This document shows, piece after piece, positions 8,743 through 16,243 of a DNA stretch of 64,000 nt. The DNA comes from Meridianimarinicoccus sp. MJW13 (lineage in GTDB: Bacteria; Pseudomonadota; Alphaproteobacteria; Rhodobacterales; Rhodobacteraceae): positions 186,001 through 250,000 of the forward strand of contig NZ_JACNMU010000002.1 of assembly GCF_014901205.1 (NCBI RefSeq), written 5' to 3'. Made by a program: the position numbers and the translations under genes. The notes below the pieces were generated by a model. It searched no databases. It was not told the DNA's origin and worked only from the letters and a program-made list of their open reading frames with translations. How positions within the stretch are numbered: position 1 is the first letter of the stretch; each line of letters opens with the position of its first letter.

Positions 8743-9519
8743 ATGACCCAGCCCGCCCGCCCCGCGCTCAAGACCTTTCAGGTGGCGGTGCCCGTCGCCG
8801 ATCTTCTGGATCGTCCCGGCGGCACCCGCAGCCGTCAGCTTCTGTATGGCGAGGCGGTGCAGCCGCTGGCCGAGGCCGACGGGCATATCCTGGTGCGGCG
8901 GGTGGCCGATGGCTATCGCGGCGCCATGCGGCCCGAGGATCTGAGCCAGCCGGTGGAGCCGACCCATCAGGTCATCACCCTGGCCACCCATCTGTATGCC
9001 GCACCGGATTTCAAGGCGCCCGATGTGGCCAGCCTGTCCTTTGGCGCGCGGCTGACCCTGACCGGCACCGAGGGCAGCTTCGGACAGACCCACGAGGGGC
9101 TGTATGTGCCGATGGTGCATGTGGCCAAGGCGCATCTGCGGTTTTCCGACCCCGCGTCCATTGCCGAGCTGTTTCTGGGCACGCCGTACCTCTGGGGCGG
9201 CAATTCGCGCCTGGGGCTGGATTGCTCGGGGCTGGTGCAGGTGGCCTGCCTGGCCTGTGGCCTGTCCTGCCCCGGTGACAGTGGCGAACAGGCGCGGACC
9301 GCCGGGCAGGCCGTGGCCGATGCCGAGCCGCTGCAACGCAACGATCTGCTGTTCTGGAAGGGCCATGTGGCGCTGGCGGTCAGCGATGATCGCCTGATTC
9401 ACGCCAACGCGCATCACATGTCGGTGGTCTATGAATCCGCCGAAGAAGCCGTGCGCCGGATCGCGGGGCAGGGCGATGGCCCGGTGACCTCGCGGCGACG
9501 GCTGGTGCCCGCCAACTGA
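8743..9519 (+). CDS. NlpC/P60 family cysteine hydrolase with SH3-like domains
   Basis: A 258-residue peptidase of clan CA (C40 family), which cleaves gamma-D-glutamyl-meso-diaminopimelate bonds in murein peptides. Two bacterial SH3-like segments occupy about residues 10-130. The catalytic domain follows with Cys161 in LGLDCSGLVQ, His208 in KGHVAL and His220 in LIHANAHH as third residue. No signal peptide is visible, so it probably acts on recycled peptides in the cytoplasm, like the dipeptidyl-peptidase VI group. This suits its position directly behind an aminopeptidase gene. Confidence 0.93.
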   Translation: MTQPARPALKTFQVAVPVADLLDRPGGTRSRQLLYGEAVQPLAEADGHILVRRVADGYRGAMRPEDLSQPVEPTHQVITLATHLYAAPDFKAPDVASLSFGARLTLTGTEGSFGQTHEGLYVPMVHVAKAHLRFSDPASIAELFLGTPYLWGGNSRLGLDCSGLVQVACLACGLSCPGDSGEQARTAGQAVADAEPLQRNDLLFWKGHVALAVSDDRLIHANAHHMSVVYESAEEAVRRIAGQGDGPVTSRRRLVPAN

Positions 9520-9534
9520 GTCGCGGCGCGCGGC

Positions 9535-9879
9535 TCAGACCGGGCGGATCAGTTTGCGTTCCAGCACCCGCAGAACCGTTTTCAGGTCGTGCCCGCGCTT
9601 CAGGATCTGCCCGTCCATGCCGATCACCGCGTACATCCCCTGCCGGTTGCGCAGTTTAGGATGTTTCTCGATTCTATAAAGCGGGGTTTCGGCGGTGCGC
9701 CGGAAGACCGAGAACACCGCGTGGTCGCGCAGGCAGGAAATGCCATAGTCGCGCCATTCTCCGGCGGCGACCATGCGCCCGTAAAGTCCAAGGATCACGC
9801 CCAGTTCCGCGCGCTGGAAGGCCACCTGTTCGACCGGGGCGCGTGGGCCCGGAAACGGGGTCGGGGGAATCACGGTCAT
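9535..9879 (-). CDS. DUF2794 domain protein
   Basis: A 114-residue alphaproteobacterial protein of unknown function. The whole length fits DUF2794: a leading helix rich in Gln/Glu (VAFQRAELGVILGLYGRM), a central RDYGISCLRDHAVFSVFRR, then PLYRIEKHP and the C-terminal ILKRGHDLKTVLRVLERKL. Family members are single-domain cytoplasmic proteins without known catalytic residues. The gene is monocistronic. It is convergent with the NlpC/P60 gene across a 15-base gap, and 230 bases of mostly non-coding DNA separate it from imuB. Confidence 0.85.
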   Translation of the reverse strand: MTVIPPTPFPGPRAPVEQVAFQRAELGVILGLYGRMVAAGEWRDYGISCLRDHAVFSVFRRTAETPLYRIEKHPKLRNRQGMYAVIGMDGQILKRGHDLKTVLRVLERKLIRPV

Positions 9880-10056
9880 GCGTCAACTCTGGGGCCGAGG
9901 CCGGGTGAAATCAAGCGCGGCCATGCTTAACCTTCCAGCTTTCCATGTCTTTTGCCGCTTTTTGGGGCGAAGTTGGCTTGAATTTCCGGCACTAAATTCT
10001 GCGGGTGCGAGCGTTTGACGGTATAGTCAGACCCATGGCGCAGAAGCTGCCATTCT

Positions 10057-10099
10057 CCGGCACCGCCGGTTCATTGCCCCCATAGCGCGGCGGTGCCGG
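10057..10099. repeat. 11-bp inverted repeat downstream of imuB
   Basis: Perfect arms CCGGCACCGCC (10057-10067) and its complement (10089-10099) are separated by 21 bases, forming a stable hairpin in either strand. It lies just after the imuB stop and before the DUF2794 gene. A second, imperfect stem overlaps the imuB stop itself (about 10099-10127). No T-run follows on the minus strand, so an intrinsic terminator is not certain; a 3'-end stabiliser is equally possible. Confidence 0.5.
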
Positions 10100-10109
10100 G
10101 GGCCTTGGC

Positions 10110-11765
10110 TCAGCCAAAGGCCCCCTGGCAGAACCAGCCCCCCGAGCGGGTGCTGCCATGGGCATAGAACAGCCACAGCCGCGCCCCGTCTTCCGTCACC
10201 ACATCCCAGTAATCGCGCACGCCGCTGCGCCAGGCCGGATCGTCCAGCCACCATTCCGGCGCGATGCGTTCGGGGCCGCGGGTGTGCACCGGGGTCAGGC
10301 TGCGGCGGCGCCAGCGGAAGGGGCCGGTCAGGCGCGGCGTGTCGGGGGCGCTCACCGGTTCGGGCCGCCAGATCATCACCGGGCGCGGGGTCGGCGCGCG
10401 GGGCCAGTCGCCCGCAGGGTCCGACCATGCGGCGGCCAGCACCGTGGCGGTCTTTTCCGGGATATGGCTGTCGGCGGGATGCAGGCGGGTGATCGCCTCC
10501 ATGCCGACGCGGGCGCCCAGCCGGCCGATCAGATCGTCCAGTACCGGGCCGGCATCGCGGCGGGTGGTGGCGGCGCGGGCGGCGTCCAGATGGCCCTTGT
10601 GCTGGCGGGCATGCACCGCTTCGGTGCGCGGCGCGCTCAGCCGCAGCCGGTCGATCCCCGGCCCGGCGTCGATCCGGTCCAGCTTCAGCGCCAGCAACGG
10701 GCGGATGCGGTCGGGATCGGCCGAGGGGCGGGCGAGGCCGACCTCGATCTCCTGCATCTCGCGGTCGCAGCGTTCGGCCTGAAGCCGCACCAGCCGCGCG
10801 CCCAGTCCTGCCGTCCGCAGCTTGGCGCACAAGGGCGGCAGCAGCCGGTCGATCCCGGCCAGCAGGTCGTCCTCAAGCCCGATGGGGTCGGGCAGGCTGA
10901 GCCGCAGGGCAAAGCGCGGGGCGGGCTTGGCGGGCGAGACCGGCTCGGGCTCCACCCCCATGGCCTGATCCAGCCGCCGCACCAATTGCCGCCCGAACCG
11001 CCGCGCCAGCCCGGCGCGCGGCTGGCCCGCCAGATCGCCGATGCGGCGCAAGCCCAGTCGGGCCAGGGCGGCGGTGTCCTCGGCACTCAGGCGCAGGGCG
11101 GCCACCGGCAGCGGGTCCAGCGCGGCACGGGTGCGTCCGGGCGGTGCGATGCGTCCGGCGGGGGTGTCCGGAGCGGGCAGGCCGGGCGGCGCCCCGCCGC
11201 GTTCCCAATGCCGCCGCTTGGCCGCGCGCGAGCGGGTGGCGCGGGCTTCCTGGTCGATGGCATCGCCCGAGCGGACCGGGTCCGCCGCCTGCCCGGCAAA
11301 ACGCGCCAGCGCCCAGGCCGCACCCACGGTGTCGGCCAGCCCGGCGCGCACGGTCAGCCCCAGATCGGCGCAATCGGCTTCCACCTGCCGCATCAACGCC
11401 GCCTCGCCGCCGAACAGATGGGCGCAGCCGGTCAGGTCGATCAGCAGGGCGGCGGGCGGCTCTTCGGCGACCCAGGGTGAAAACCGCCCGGCCCAGCGGC
11501 GCAGCGCCGCCAGCAGCGCGGCATCGGCACGGGCATTCTCGGACCGGGTCAGCAGGTCGGGAAACATCGCCAGCGCATCGCGCAATGGCTGGCCCGCGCG
11601 CAGCCCTGCGGCCTCGGCCGCGACCGAGAGGCTGGACAGCACCTGTGCGCCGCCGCGATCGGCAACGACGGCCAGGGGCCGTTCCAGAACGTCACGATCC
11701 TGACGCAGCAGCCGTTCGGCCCCCAGGCGTGGGAACCACAAAGAGAGAACACGACGATTCGGCAT
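10110..11765 (-). CDS. imuB: ImuB-like Y-family DNA polymerase homologue
   Basis: A 551-residue protein of the ImuB branch of Y-family polymerases, part of the ImuA-ImuB-DnaE2 mutasome for SOS translesion synthesis. ImuB binds the clamp and recruits DnaE2 but usually lacks polymerase activity. The N-terminus (RVLSLWFPRLGAERLLR) and the palm/thumb-like segments around LLIDLTGCAHLFGGE match the family. This segment keeps an aspartate but lacks the canonical SxDE acidic pair, as expected for an inactive polymerase. A LexA box lies 18 bases upstream of the ATG. Unusually, neither imuA nor dnaE2 adjoins the gene within the window; both must be elsewhere or absent. Confidence 0.9.
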   Translation of the reverse strand: MPNRRVLSLWFPRLGAERLLRQDRDVLERPLAVVADRGGAQVLSSLSVAAEAAGLRAGQPLRDALAMFPDLLTRSENARADAALLAALRRWAGRFSPWVAEEPPAALLIDLTGCAHLFGGEAALMRQVEADCADLGLTVRAGLADTVGAAWALARFAGQAADPVRSGDAIDQEARATRSRAAKRRHWERGGAPPGLPAPDTPAGRIAPPGRTRAALDPLPVAALRLSAEDTAALARLGLRRIGDLAGQPRAGLARRFGRQLVRRLDQAMGVEPEPVSPAKPAPRFALRLSLPDPIGLEDDLLAGIDRLLPPLCAKLRTAGLGARLVRLQAERCDREMQEIEVGLARPSADPDRIRPLLALKLDRIDAGPGIDRLRLSAPRTEAVHARQHKGHLDAARAATTRRDAGPVLDDLIGRLGARVGMEAITRLHPADSHIPEKTATVLAAAWSDPAGDWPRAPTPRPVMIWRPEPVSAPDTPRLTGPFRWRRRSLTPVHTRGPERIAPEWWLDDPAWRSGVRDYWDVVTEDGARLWLFYAHGSTRSGGWFCQGAFG

Positions 11766-11783
11766 TATTGTGGCAGCAATAAT

Positions 11784-11798
11784 GTTCCTGTTATGTTC
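11784..11798. promoter_or_regulatory. LexA (SOS) box of imuB
   Basis: GTTC at 11784-11787 and GTTC at 11795-11798 are separated by exactly seven bases, the direct-repeat consensus GTTC-N7-GTTC bound by LexA in alphaproteobacteria. It sits 18 bases before the imuB start on the opposite strand sense, a position that would block its promoter. The match is exact and the gene is a known SOS class, so I regard the site as very likely functional. Confidence 0.85.
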
Positions 11799-11882
11799 TT
11801 ACTATGAACAAAGTGCGGCCAGAGTCGAGTCCGCGCTGCTGTTGCAGGCCGACACCGCGGGCAGAGGCTGGCGAAGAGGGGC

Positions 11883-12173
11883 TTAGCCGCAGAAAATGCG
11901 GCTGACGGTGCCCTTGGGAGATTCCGTAAAGGTCAGGCGGCTGGCGTCAAAATCGCGCGGTACGAAGCTGTCGGCGGCCAGAACCCGCACTTGCAGGGGG
12001 GTATTCACGCTGTCGACCACTTCGATCGGCTCGCCCTTCAACTCGTCGAACAGGGTGGCATCGCAGACCTGTGACGCCGGGATCGCGCCCTGCGCGCTGT
12101 CATAGCTGGGTTCGCAAGCGGCCAGAGCCAGCAGGGACAGACCGGGGAAGAGAATCGAAATGGTGACGCGCAT
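11883..12173 (-). CDS. Lipoprotein with I78 protease-inhibitor-like domain
   Basis: A 96-residue protein with a lipoprotein signal peptide: a hydrophobic stretch ending in the lipobox LAAC, with Cys20 as lipidation site. The mature part matches the I78 inhibitor family (PF11720): a cysteine near CDATLFDEL, a GEPI turn, the central VPRDFDASRLTF and the terminal SRIFCG. Two remaining cysteines (Cys37 and Cys95) could form a disulfide. Family members inhibit serine proteases in the periplasm; this window encodes several trypsin-fold proteases, but no pairing is shown. I chose the ATG at 12173 because it gives the signal peptide and has an upstream GAGG. Confidence 0.8.
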   Translation of the reverse strand: MRVTISILFPGLSLLALAACEPSYDSAQGAIPASQVCDATLFDELKGEPIEVVDSVNTPLQVRVLAADSFVPRDFDASRLTFTESPKGTVSRIFCG

Positions 12174-12300
12174 GGCAAGCCTCGTTTTGACCCGCAACCT
12201 GCCGTCCCGGAACATCCTGCGCAAGCCATGGGGCAGGAGATCGTTGTAAAGCTGTGTCTTTTGGAACATTCTTCTGCGCAAACACAGCAGGGAGTTTCAC

Positions 12301-13413
12301 ATGCGTACACGCGCCGCTGTCGCCGTCGAGGCCGGAAAGCCGCTTGAGGTCATGGACGTGAACCTTGAGGGTCCGAAGGCCGGGGAAGTCCTGGTCGAGA
12401 TCAAGGCCACCGGCATATGCCACACCGATGAATTCACCCTGTCGGGCGCCGACCCCGAGGGGCTGTTCCCGGCGATTCTGGGCCATGAAGGCGCGGGCGT
12501 GGTGCTGGAGGTCGGCCCCGGTGTCACCTCGCTGGTCCCCGGCGATCATGTGATTCCGCTGTACACGCCCGAATGCCGCGAGTGCGACTATTGCCTGAAC
12601 CCCAAGACCAACCTGTGCCAGTCGATCCGCGCGACGCAGGGCCAGGGACTGATGCCCGATGGCACCTCGCGGTTCTCGATGCTCGATGGCACGCCGATCC
12701 TGCACTACATGGGCTGTTCGACCTTCGCCAACCACACGGTGCTGCCCGAGATCGCGCTGGCCAAGGTGCGCAAGGACGCGCCCTTCGACAAGATCTGCTA
12801 CATCGGCTGCGGCGTGACCACCGGCATCGGCGCGGTGATCAACACCGCCAAGGTCGAGATCGGCAGCCGCGCCATCGTCTTCGGGCTGGGCGGCATCGGG
12901 CTGAACGTCCTTCAGGGGCTGCGGCTGGCCGGCGCCGACCAGATCGTCGGTGTTGACCTGAACGACGACAAAATCCCCATGGCCAGGCAGTTCGGCATGA
13001 CCGATTTCGTCAATCCCGGCAAGGTCGAGGGCGATCTGGTCGCCCATCTGGTCGAGCTGACCGGCGGCGGCGCCGATTACACCTTCGATGCCACCGGCAA
13101 TGTCGGCGTGATGCGCACGGCGCTGGAATCGGCACACAAGGGCTGGGGCGAAAGCGTCATCATCGGTGTGGCGCCTGCCGGGGCCGAGATTTCCACCCGT
13201 CCGTTCCAACTGGTCACCGGGCGGGTCTGGCGCGGCACCGCCTTCGGCGGGGCGCGGGGCCGCACCGATGTGCCCAGGATCGTCGACTGGTACATGCAGG
13301 GCAAGATCGAGATCGACCCGATGATCACCCACACCATGGGGTTGGAGGACATCAACAAGGGGTTTGACCTGATGCACGCGGGCGAGTCGATCCGTTCGGT
13401 CGTGGTCTACTGA
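12301..13413 (+). CDS. adhC: S-(hydroxymethyl)glutathione dehydrogenase (class III alcohol dehydrogenase)
   Basis: Oxidises S-hydroxymethylglutathione, formed from formaldehyde and glutathione, to S-formylglutathione with NAD. It also reduces S-nitrosoglutathione in this family. The 370-residue zinc enzyme has catalytic-site ligands Cys40, His62 and Glu63, the structural zinc cysteines 92, 95, 98 and 106, and the conserved CYIGCGVTTGIGAV. The ATG at 12301 follows a GGGAG site. Its product is the substrate of the S-formylglutathione hydrolase encoded at 17237, so the detoxification pathway is complete locally although the two genes are about 4 kb apart. Confidence 0.96.
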   Translation: MRTRAAVAVEAGKPLEVMDVNLEGPKAGEVLVEIKATGICHTDEFTLSGADPEGLFPAILGHEGAGVVLEVGPGVTSLVPGDHVIPLYTPECRECDYCLNPKTNLCQSIRATQGQGLMPDGTSRFSMLDGTPILHYMGCSTFANHTVLPEIALAKVRKDAPFDKICYIGCGVTTGIGAVINTAKVEIGSRAIVFGLGGIGLNVLQGLRLAGADQIVGVDLNDDKIPMARQFGMTDFVNPGKVEGDLVAHLVELTGGGADYTFDATGNVGVMRTALESAHKGWGESVIIGVAPAGAEISTRPFQLVTGRVWRGTAFGGARGRTDVPRIVDWYMQGKIEIDPMITHTMGLEDINKGFDLMHAGESIRSVVVY

Positions 13414-13441
13414 TCCCGGCACGGGCCGCCGGAGCGGCACG

Positions 13442-14251
13442 GTGACCGGTGACAGCACGACACCCGGCAGGCCATCCGGCGCGGCGCGGCTGAAGGATTG
13501 GCTGCGCGCGCTCTATACCGGATCGACGGCCCGGGCGCACAGGTTCCGCTATGGGCTGCTGATCTTCGATCTGGTGACCATCGCCTTCGTGATCGCCACC
13601 TCGTTCAGCCATCATGGGCCGGTGGTGGAATCCATCGACGCCGTGTTCGGGGTGGTGATCCTGGCCGACTTCCTGGCGCGGCTGTTCATCAACACCCGGC
13701 GGCTGCGGTTCATGCTGCGGCCGATGACCTGGGTGGACATCGTCTCGATCGTGTCGTTCCTGGCGCCGCTTGCGGGCGAGGGGCTGGGCTTCCTGCGGGT
13801 GTTGCGCACCTTGCGGCTGCTGCGCACCTATCAGTTGCTGGGGCGTCTGCGGATGGATTTTCCGCTGTTTCGCAAACATGAAGAGGTCATCGTCGCGGCA
13901 ATCAACCTTGTGGTGTTCATGTTCGTCATGACCGGGCTGGTCTATGCCACGCAGTTCCAGACCAACCCGCAGATCGGCAACTACGCCGATGCGCTGTATT
14001 TCACCGTCACCGCGCTGACCACCACCGGGTTCGGCGACATCACCCTGCAGGGAACGGTCGGGCGGCTGATCTCGGTGGTGGTGATGATCTTCGGGGTGAC
14101 GCTGTTCCTGCGGCTGGCGCAGGTGCTGTTCCGGCCCAGCAAGGTGCGCGAGCCCTGCAAGACCTGCGGGCTGGTGCTGCACGATTCCGACGCGGTGCAT
14201 TGCAAGCATTGCGGTGCGGTGATCCATATCGAGACAGAGGGGCAGGAATGA
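13442..14251 (+). CDS. Voltage-sensor-type potassium channel with C-terminal zinc ribbon
   Basis: A 269-residue ion channel subunit. S1-S3 lie at about residues 38-110. The S4 sensor has arginines every third residue (Arg119, 122, 125, 128). The pore helix and selectivity filter TTTGFGD (193-199), between the last two helices, indicate a K+ channel of the KvAP/KCNQ-like type; the filter has GFG rather than GYG. After the last helix come two CxxC pairs, Cys239/Cys242 and Cys254/Cys257, spaced like a zinc ribbon in the cytoplasm. That fusion is unusual. The gene starts at a GTG and overlaps the GNAT gene by ATGA. Confidence 0.88.
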   Translation: MTGDSTTPGRPSGAARLKDWLRALYTGSTARAHRFRYGLLIFDLVTIAFVIATSFSHHGPVVESIDAVFGVVILADFLARLFINTRRLRFMLRPMTWVDIVSIVSFLAPLAGEGLGFLRVLRTLRLLRTYQLLGRLRMDFPLFRKHEEVIVAAINLVVFMFVMTGLVYATQFQTNPQIGNYADALYFTVTALTTTGFGDITLQGTVGRLISVVVMIFGVTLFLRLAQVLFRPSKVREPCKTCGLVLHDSDAVHCKHCGAVIHIETEGQE

Positions 14252-14745
14252 GCCTGAAAATGCGCCCGGCGACCCCCGCCGATGCCGAAGCCCTGTGGAC
14301 GATCCTGAAGCCGGCCTTTCGGGCAGGCGACACCTATACGGTGGCGGCGGATATCCCGCGCGCCAAGGCGCTTGCCTTCTGGACCGCGCCGGAAAAGAGC
14401 GTATACGTGGCCGAACTGCCGTCCGGCGTGGTGGGCACCTTCTATGTGAAGGCCAACCAGGGCGGCGGCGGCGCGCATGTGTGCAACGCGGGATTCGTGG
14501 TGCATCCGCAGGCGCGCGGACAGGGGGTGGCCGGGGCGATGCTGGCGCACTCGCAAACCGTTGCGCGGGAGATGGGCTTTCGCGCCATGCAATTCAATTT
14601 CGTGGTCACGACCAATGCCGGGGCCATCGCGATCTGGGCGCGGGACGGGTTTGAAACCGTCGGCCGCTTGCCCGGCGCTTTCCGTCACCCGGTCCACGGC
14701 TATGTGGACGCGCTGGTGATGTACAAACAATTGGTGGAAACCTGA
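14248..14745 (+). CDS. GNAT family N-acetyltransferase
   Basis: A 165-residue acetyl-CoA-dependent acyltransferase of the GCN5-related fold. Motif A, the CoA-binding loop, is at VHPQARGQGVAGAML; the fold then runs through MQFNFVVTTNAGAIAIWARDG, a typical motif B. The acceptor is unknown. The ATG at 14248 overlaps the stop of the channel gene (ATGA), and its own stop overlaps the start of the NYN gene (TGATG), so the three genes are translationally coupled. An upstream in-frame start inside the channel gene is possible but adds residues outside the GNAT fold. Confidence 0.88.
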   Translation: MSLKMRPATPADAEALWTILKPAFRAGDTYTVAADIPRAKALAFWTAPEKSVYVAELPSGVVGTFYVKANQGGGGAHVCNAGFVVHPQARGQGVAGAMLAHSQTVAREMGFRAMQFNFVVTTNAGAIAIWARDGFETVGRLPGAFRHPVHGYVDALVMYKQLVET

Positions 14746-15467
14746 TGCCTGAGACTGGAACCAAACTGCTGGCCGTGCTGATCGATGCCGACAACGTGCC
14801 GGCCAGCTATGCCGAGGCGATCTTCGAAGAGATCGCCAGCTTCGGCGAATCCTCGATCCGGCGGATCTATGGAGATTTTTCGCGCGACGGGCTGAAAGGC
14901 TGGCAAAAGAAGCTGGCGCATCTGGCGATCGTGCCGATCCAGTCCCCGGCCAACACGCGGGGCAAGAACAGCTCGGATATCGCGCTGGTGATCGATGCCA
15001 TGGACATCCTGCACACCGGCCGGTTCGACGGCTTTGTGCTGGTGTCCTCGGACAGCGACTTCACCCGACTGGCCAGCCGCATCCGCGAACAGGGGATCGA
15101 CGTCTACGGCATGGGCGAGCAGAAGACCCCCGAAGCCTTCCGCCGCGCCTGCAAACGCTTCATCTACGTGGAAAACCTGACCTCGGGCGAGGCCGAACCG
15201 GCAGCGCCGGGGATCGCGACGCCGGCGCCCAGGAAGCTCAAGCCGATGGATGCGCGGGCGCTGATCTATCGCGCCATGGAGGCCATCGACCAGGATGACG
15301 ACTGGTATTCGCTGGGCCAGGTCGGCCAGCACATCACCGCCGCCAATCCGGATTTCGACCCGCGCAACTATGGCAAGAAGAAGCTGAGCGATCTTCTGGC
15401 CGATCTGAAGATGTTCGAGATGCGCCGGGGCGCGGGCAACCAGTTCGAGGTGCGCTGCCTGGATTGA
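14745..15467 (+). CDS. NYN ribonuclease-like domain fused to OST-HTH/LOTUS domain
   Basis: A 240-residue cytoplasmic protein. The NYN (PIN-like) nuclease domain spans about residues 7-145 with acidic metal-site residues Asp14 and Asp16 (LIDADN), Asp78 (NSSDIAL) and Asp103/Asp105 (SSDSDFTRLA). It is followed by an OST-HTH/LOTUS domain at about 167-238, a winged-helix module associated with RNA binding. Such LabA/YacP-related proteins are predicted RNA processing enzymes. It is the last gene of the coupled channel-GNAT-NYN operon. The RNA target and the connection to the channel are unknown. Confidence 0.9.
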   Translation: MPETGTKLLAVLIDADNVPASYAEAIFEEIASFGESSIRRIYGDFSRDGLKGWQKKLAHLAIVPIQSPANTRGKNSSDIALVIDAMDILHTGRFDGFVLVSSDSDFTRLASRIREQGIDVYGMGEQKTPEAFRRACKRFIYVENLTSGEAEPAAPGIATPAPRKLKPMDARALIYRAMEAIDQDDDWYSLGQVGQHITAANPDFDPRNYGKKKLSDLLADLKMFEMRRGAGNQFEVRCLD

Positions 15468-15477
15468 GCCGCGGGAC

Positions 15478-15510
15478 GCCTCCGGCGGGAGTATTTTTGC
15501 CAAGAAGAAG
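15478..15510 (+). repeat. Copy of a GAGTATTTTT tail element, likely terminator
   Basis: A short hairpin CTCC-GGCG-GGAG is followed by GTATTTTTGCCAAGAAGAAG. Similar tails occur at 32990-33015 and 61365-61389 in the same orientation. The hairpin plus T-run between the convergent NYN and TetR genes suggests a terminator for the NYN operon. I recall such GAGTATTTTTGGCAAGATGAAG-like elements as common in Rhodobacterales genomes; this is memory, not a search. Confidence 0.6.
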
Positions 15511-15518
15511 GGCTGCGG

Positions 15519-16142
15519 TCAGAGGCGCGGGGCGTAGCGGGCCAGGAAGGTGTCCACCGCGCCGTCGACGATCCGCGTGACCTCCTGGGGCTGGATGTTG
15601 TCGGTCAGGTTGAACACCCGGCGGTAGAACAGATCGGCGCGGCAGAGTTCGACGAATTGATCGGCAGCGAGGCGGCAATCGTCGATCCGAAGCGCGCCGC
15701 GAGCGGTGGCCGCCTGCAAGTAGTCGGTCAGATGCTGGCGCGCGACCTCGGGACCGCTTTGATAGAAGGTGCGGCCCAGTTCCGGGAATCGCTCGGCCTC
15801 GGCCACGCAGATGCGGAACACCTTGAGACCGAAGTCCGACAGGGTGAAATCGGTGATCCGGCGCGCCATGTCGGTCAGAGTCTCGCGGGGATCACTGCCA
15901 TGCGTGGCCAGGGACATGGCGGCTTCGGCCTGGCGCAGGCATTCCATCCGCGCCACTTCCAGAAACAGCAGCCGCTTGTCGCGAAAATAGCTGTAGAGCG
16001 TGGCTTTCGATACGCCTGCGGCGCGGGCGATGCTGTCAACGCTGGCGCCCTCGAATCCCTCCCGCAGGAAGACCTCGCGGGCACCGGCCACGACCTGATC
16101 GAATTTCCGGCCCCGTTTGATCGGGGCGTCATGCTTGTTCAA
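15519..16142 (-). CDS. TetR/AcrR family transcriptional regulator
   Basis: A 207-residue repressor-type protein. The N-terminal DNA-binding domain includes the helix-turn-helix around SVDSIARAAGVSKATLYSYF (residues 34-53) and the following basic KR. The C-terminal helices form the ligand and dimer domain of the AcrR-C type. Translation appears to start at a TTG (16142), since the HTH begins soon after and no ATG is available before residue 60. It is divergent from the AEC transporter, and a palindrome in the 101-base gap is the probable operator. The inducing ligand is unknown. Confidence 0.88.
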   Translation of the reverse strand: MNKHDAPIKRGRKFDQVVAGAREVFLREGFEGASVDSIARAAGVSKATLYSYFRDKRLLFLEVARMECLRQAEAAMSLATHGSDPRETLTDMARRITDFTLSDFGLKVFRICVAEAERFPELGRTFYQSGPEVARQHLTDYLQAATARGALRIDDCRLAADQFVELCRADLFYRRVFNLTDNIQPQEVTRIVDGAVDTFLARYAPRL

Positions 16143-16175
16143 GATCTGTGCACTCCCACGCTGGGGATCAGTCTA

Positions 16176-16187
16176 AACCGAACGGTT
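16176..16187. promoter_or_regulatory. Candidate TetR operator
   Basis: AACCG-AA-CGGTT is an inverted repeat with 5-bp arms lying between the divergent TetR and AEC transporter genes. TetR-family operators of related regulators often contain such ACCG-N2-CGGT cores. The site would let the regulator control both its own gene and the transporter. It is the only clear palindrome in the gap; assignment rests on position and symmetry. Confidence 0.5.
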
Positions 16188-16243
16188 CAAACGCCGCAAC
16201 CAGAGTGCTGGTCAGCGTTGAAGCCGCATGCTACCGAATTTCC

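Noticed and set aside
11766-11882. A short imuA gene before imuB
   Set aside because: The gap is only 117 bases and contains no open frame of suitable length.
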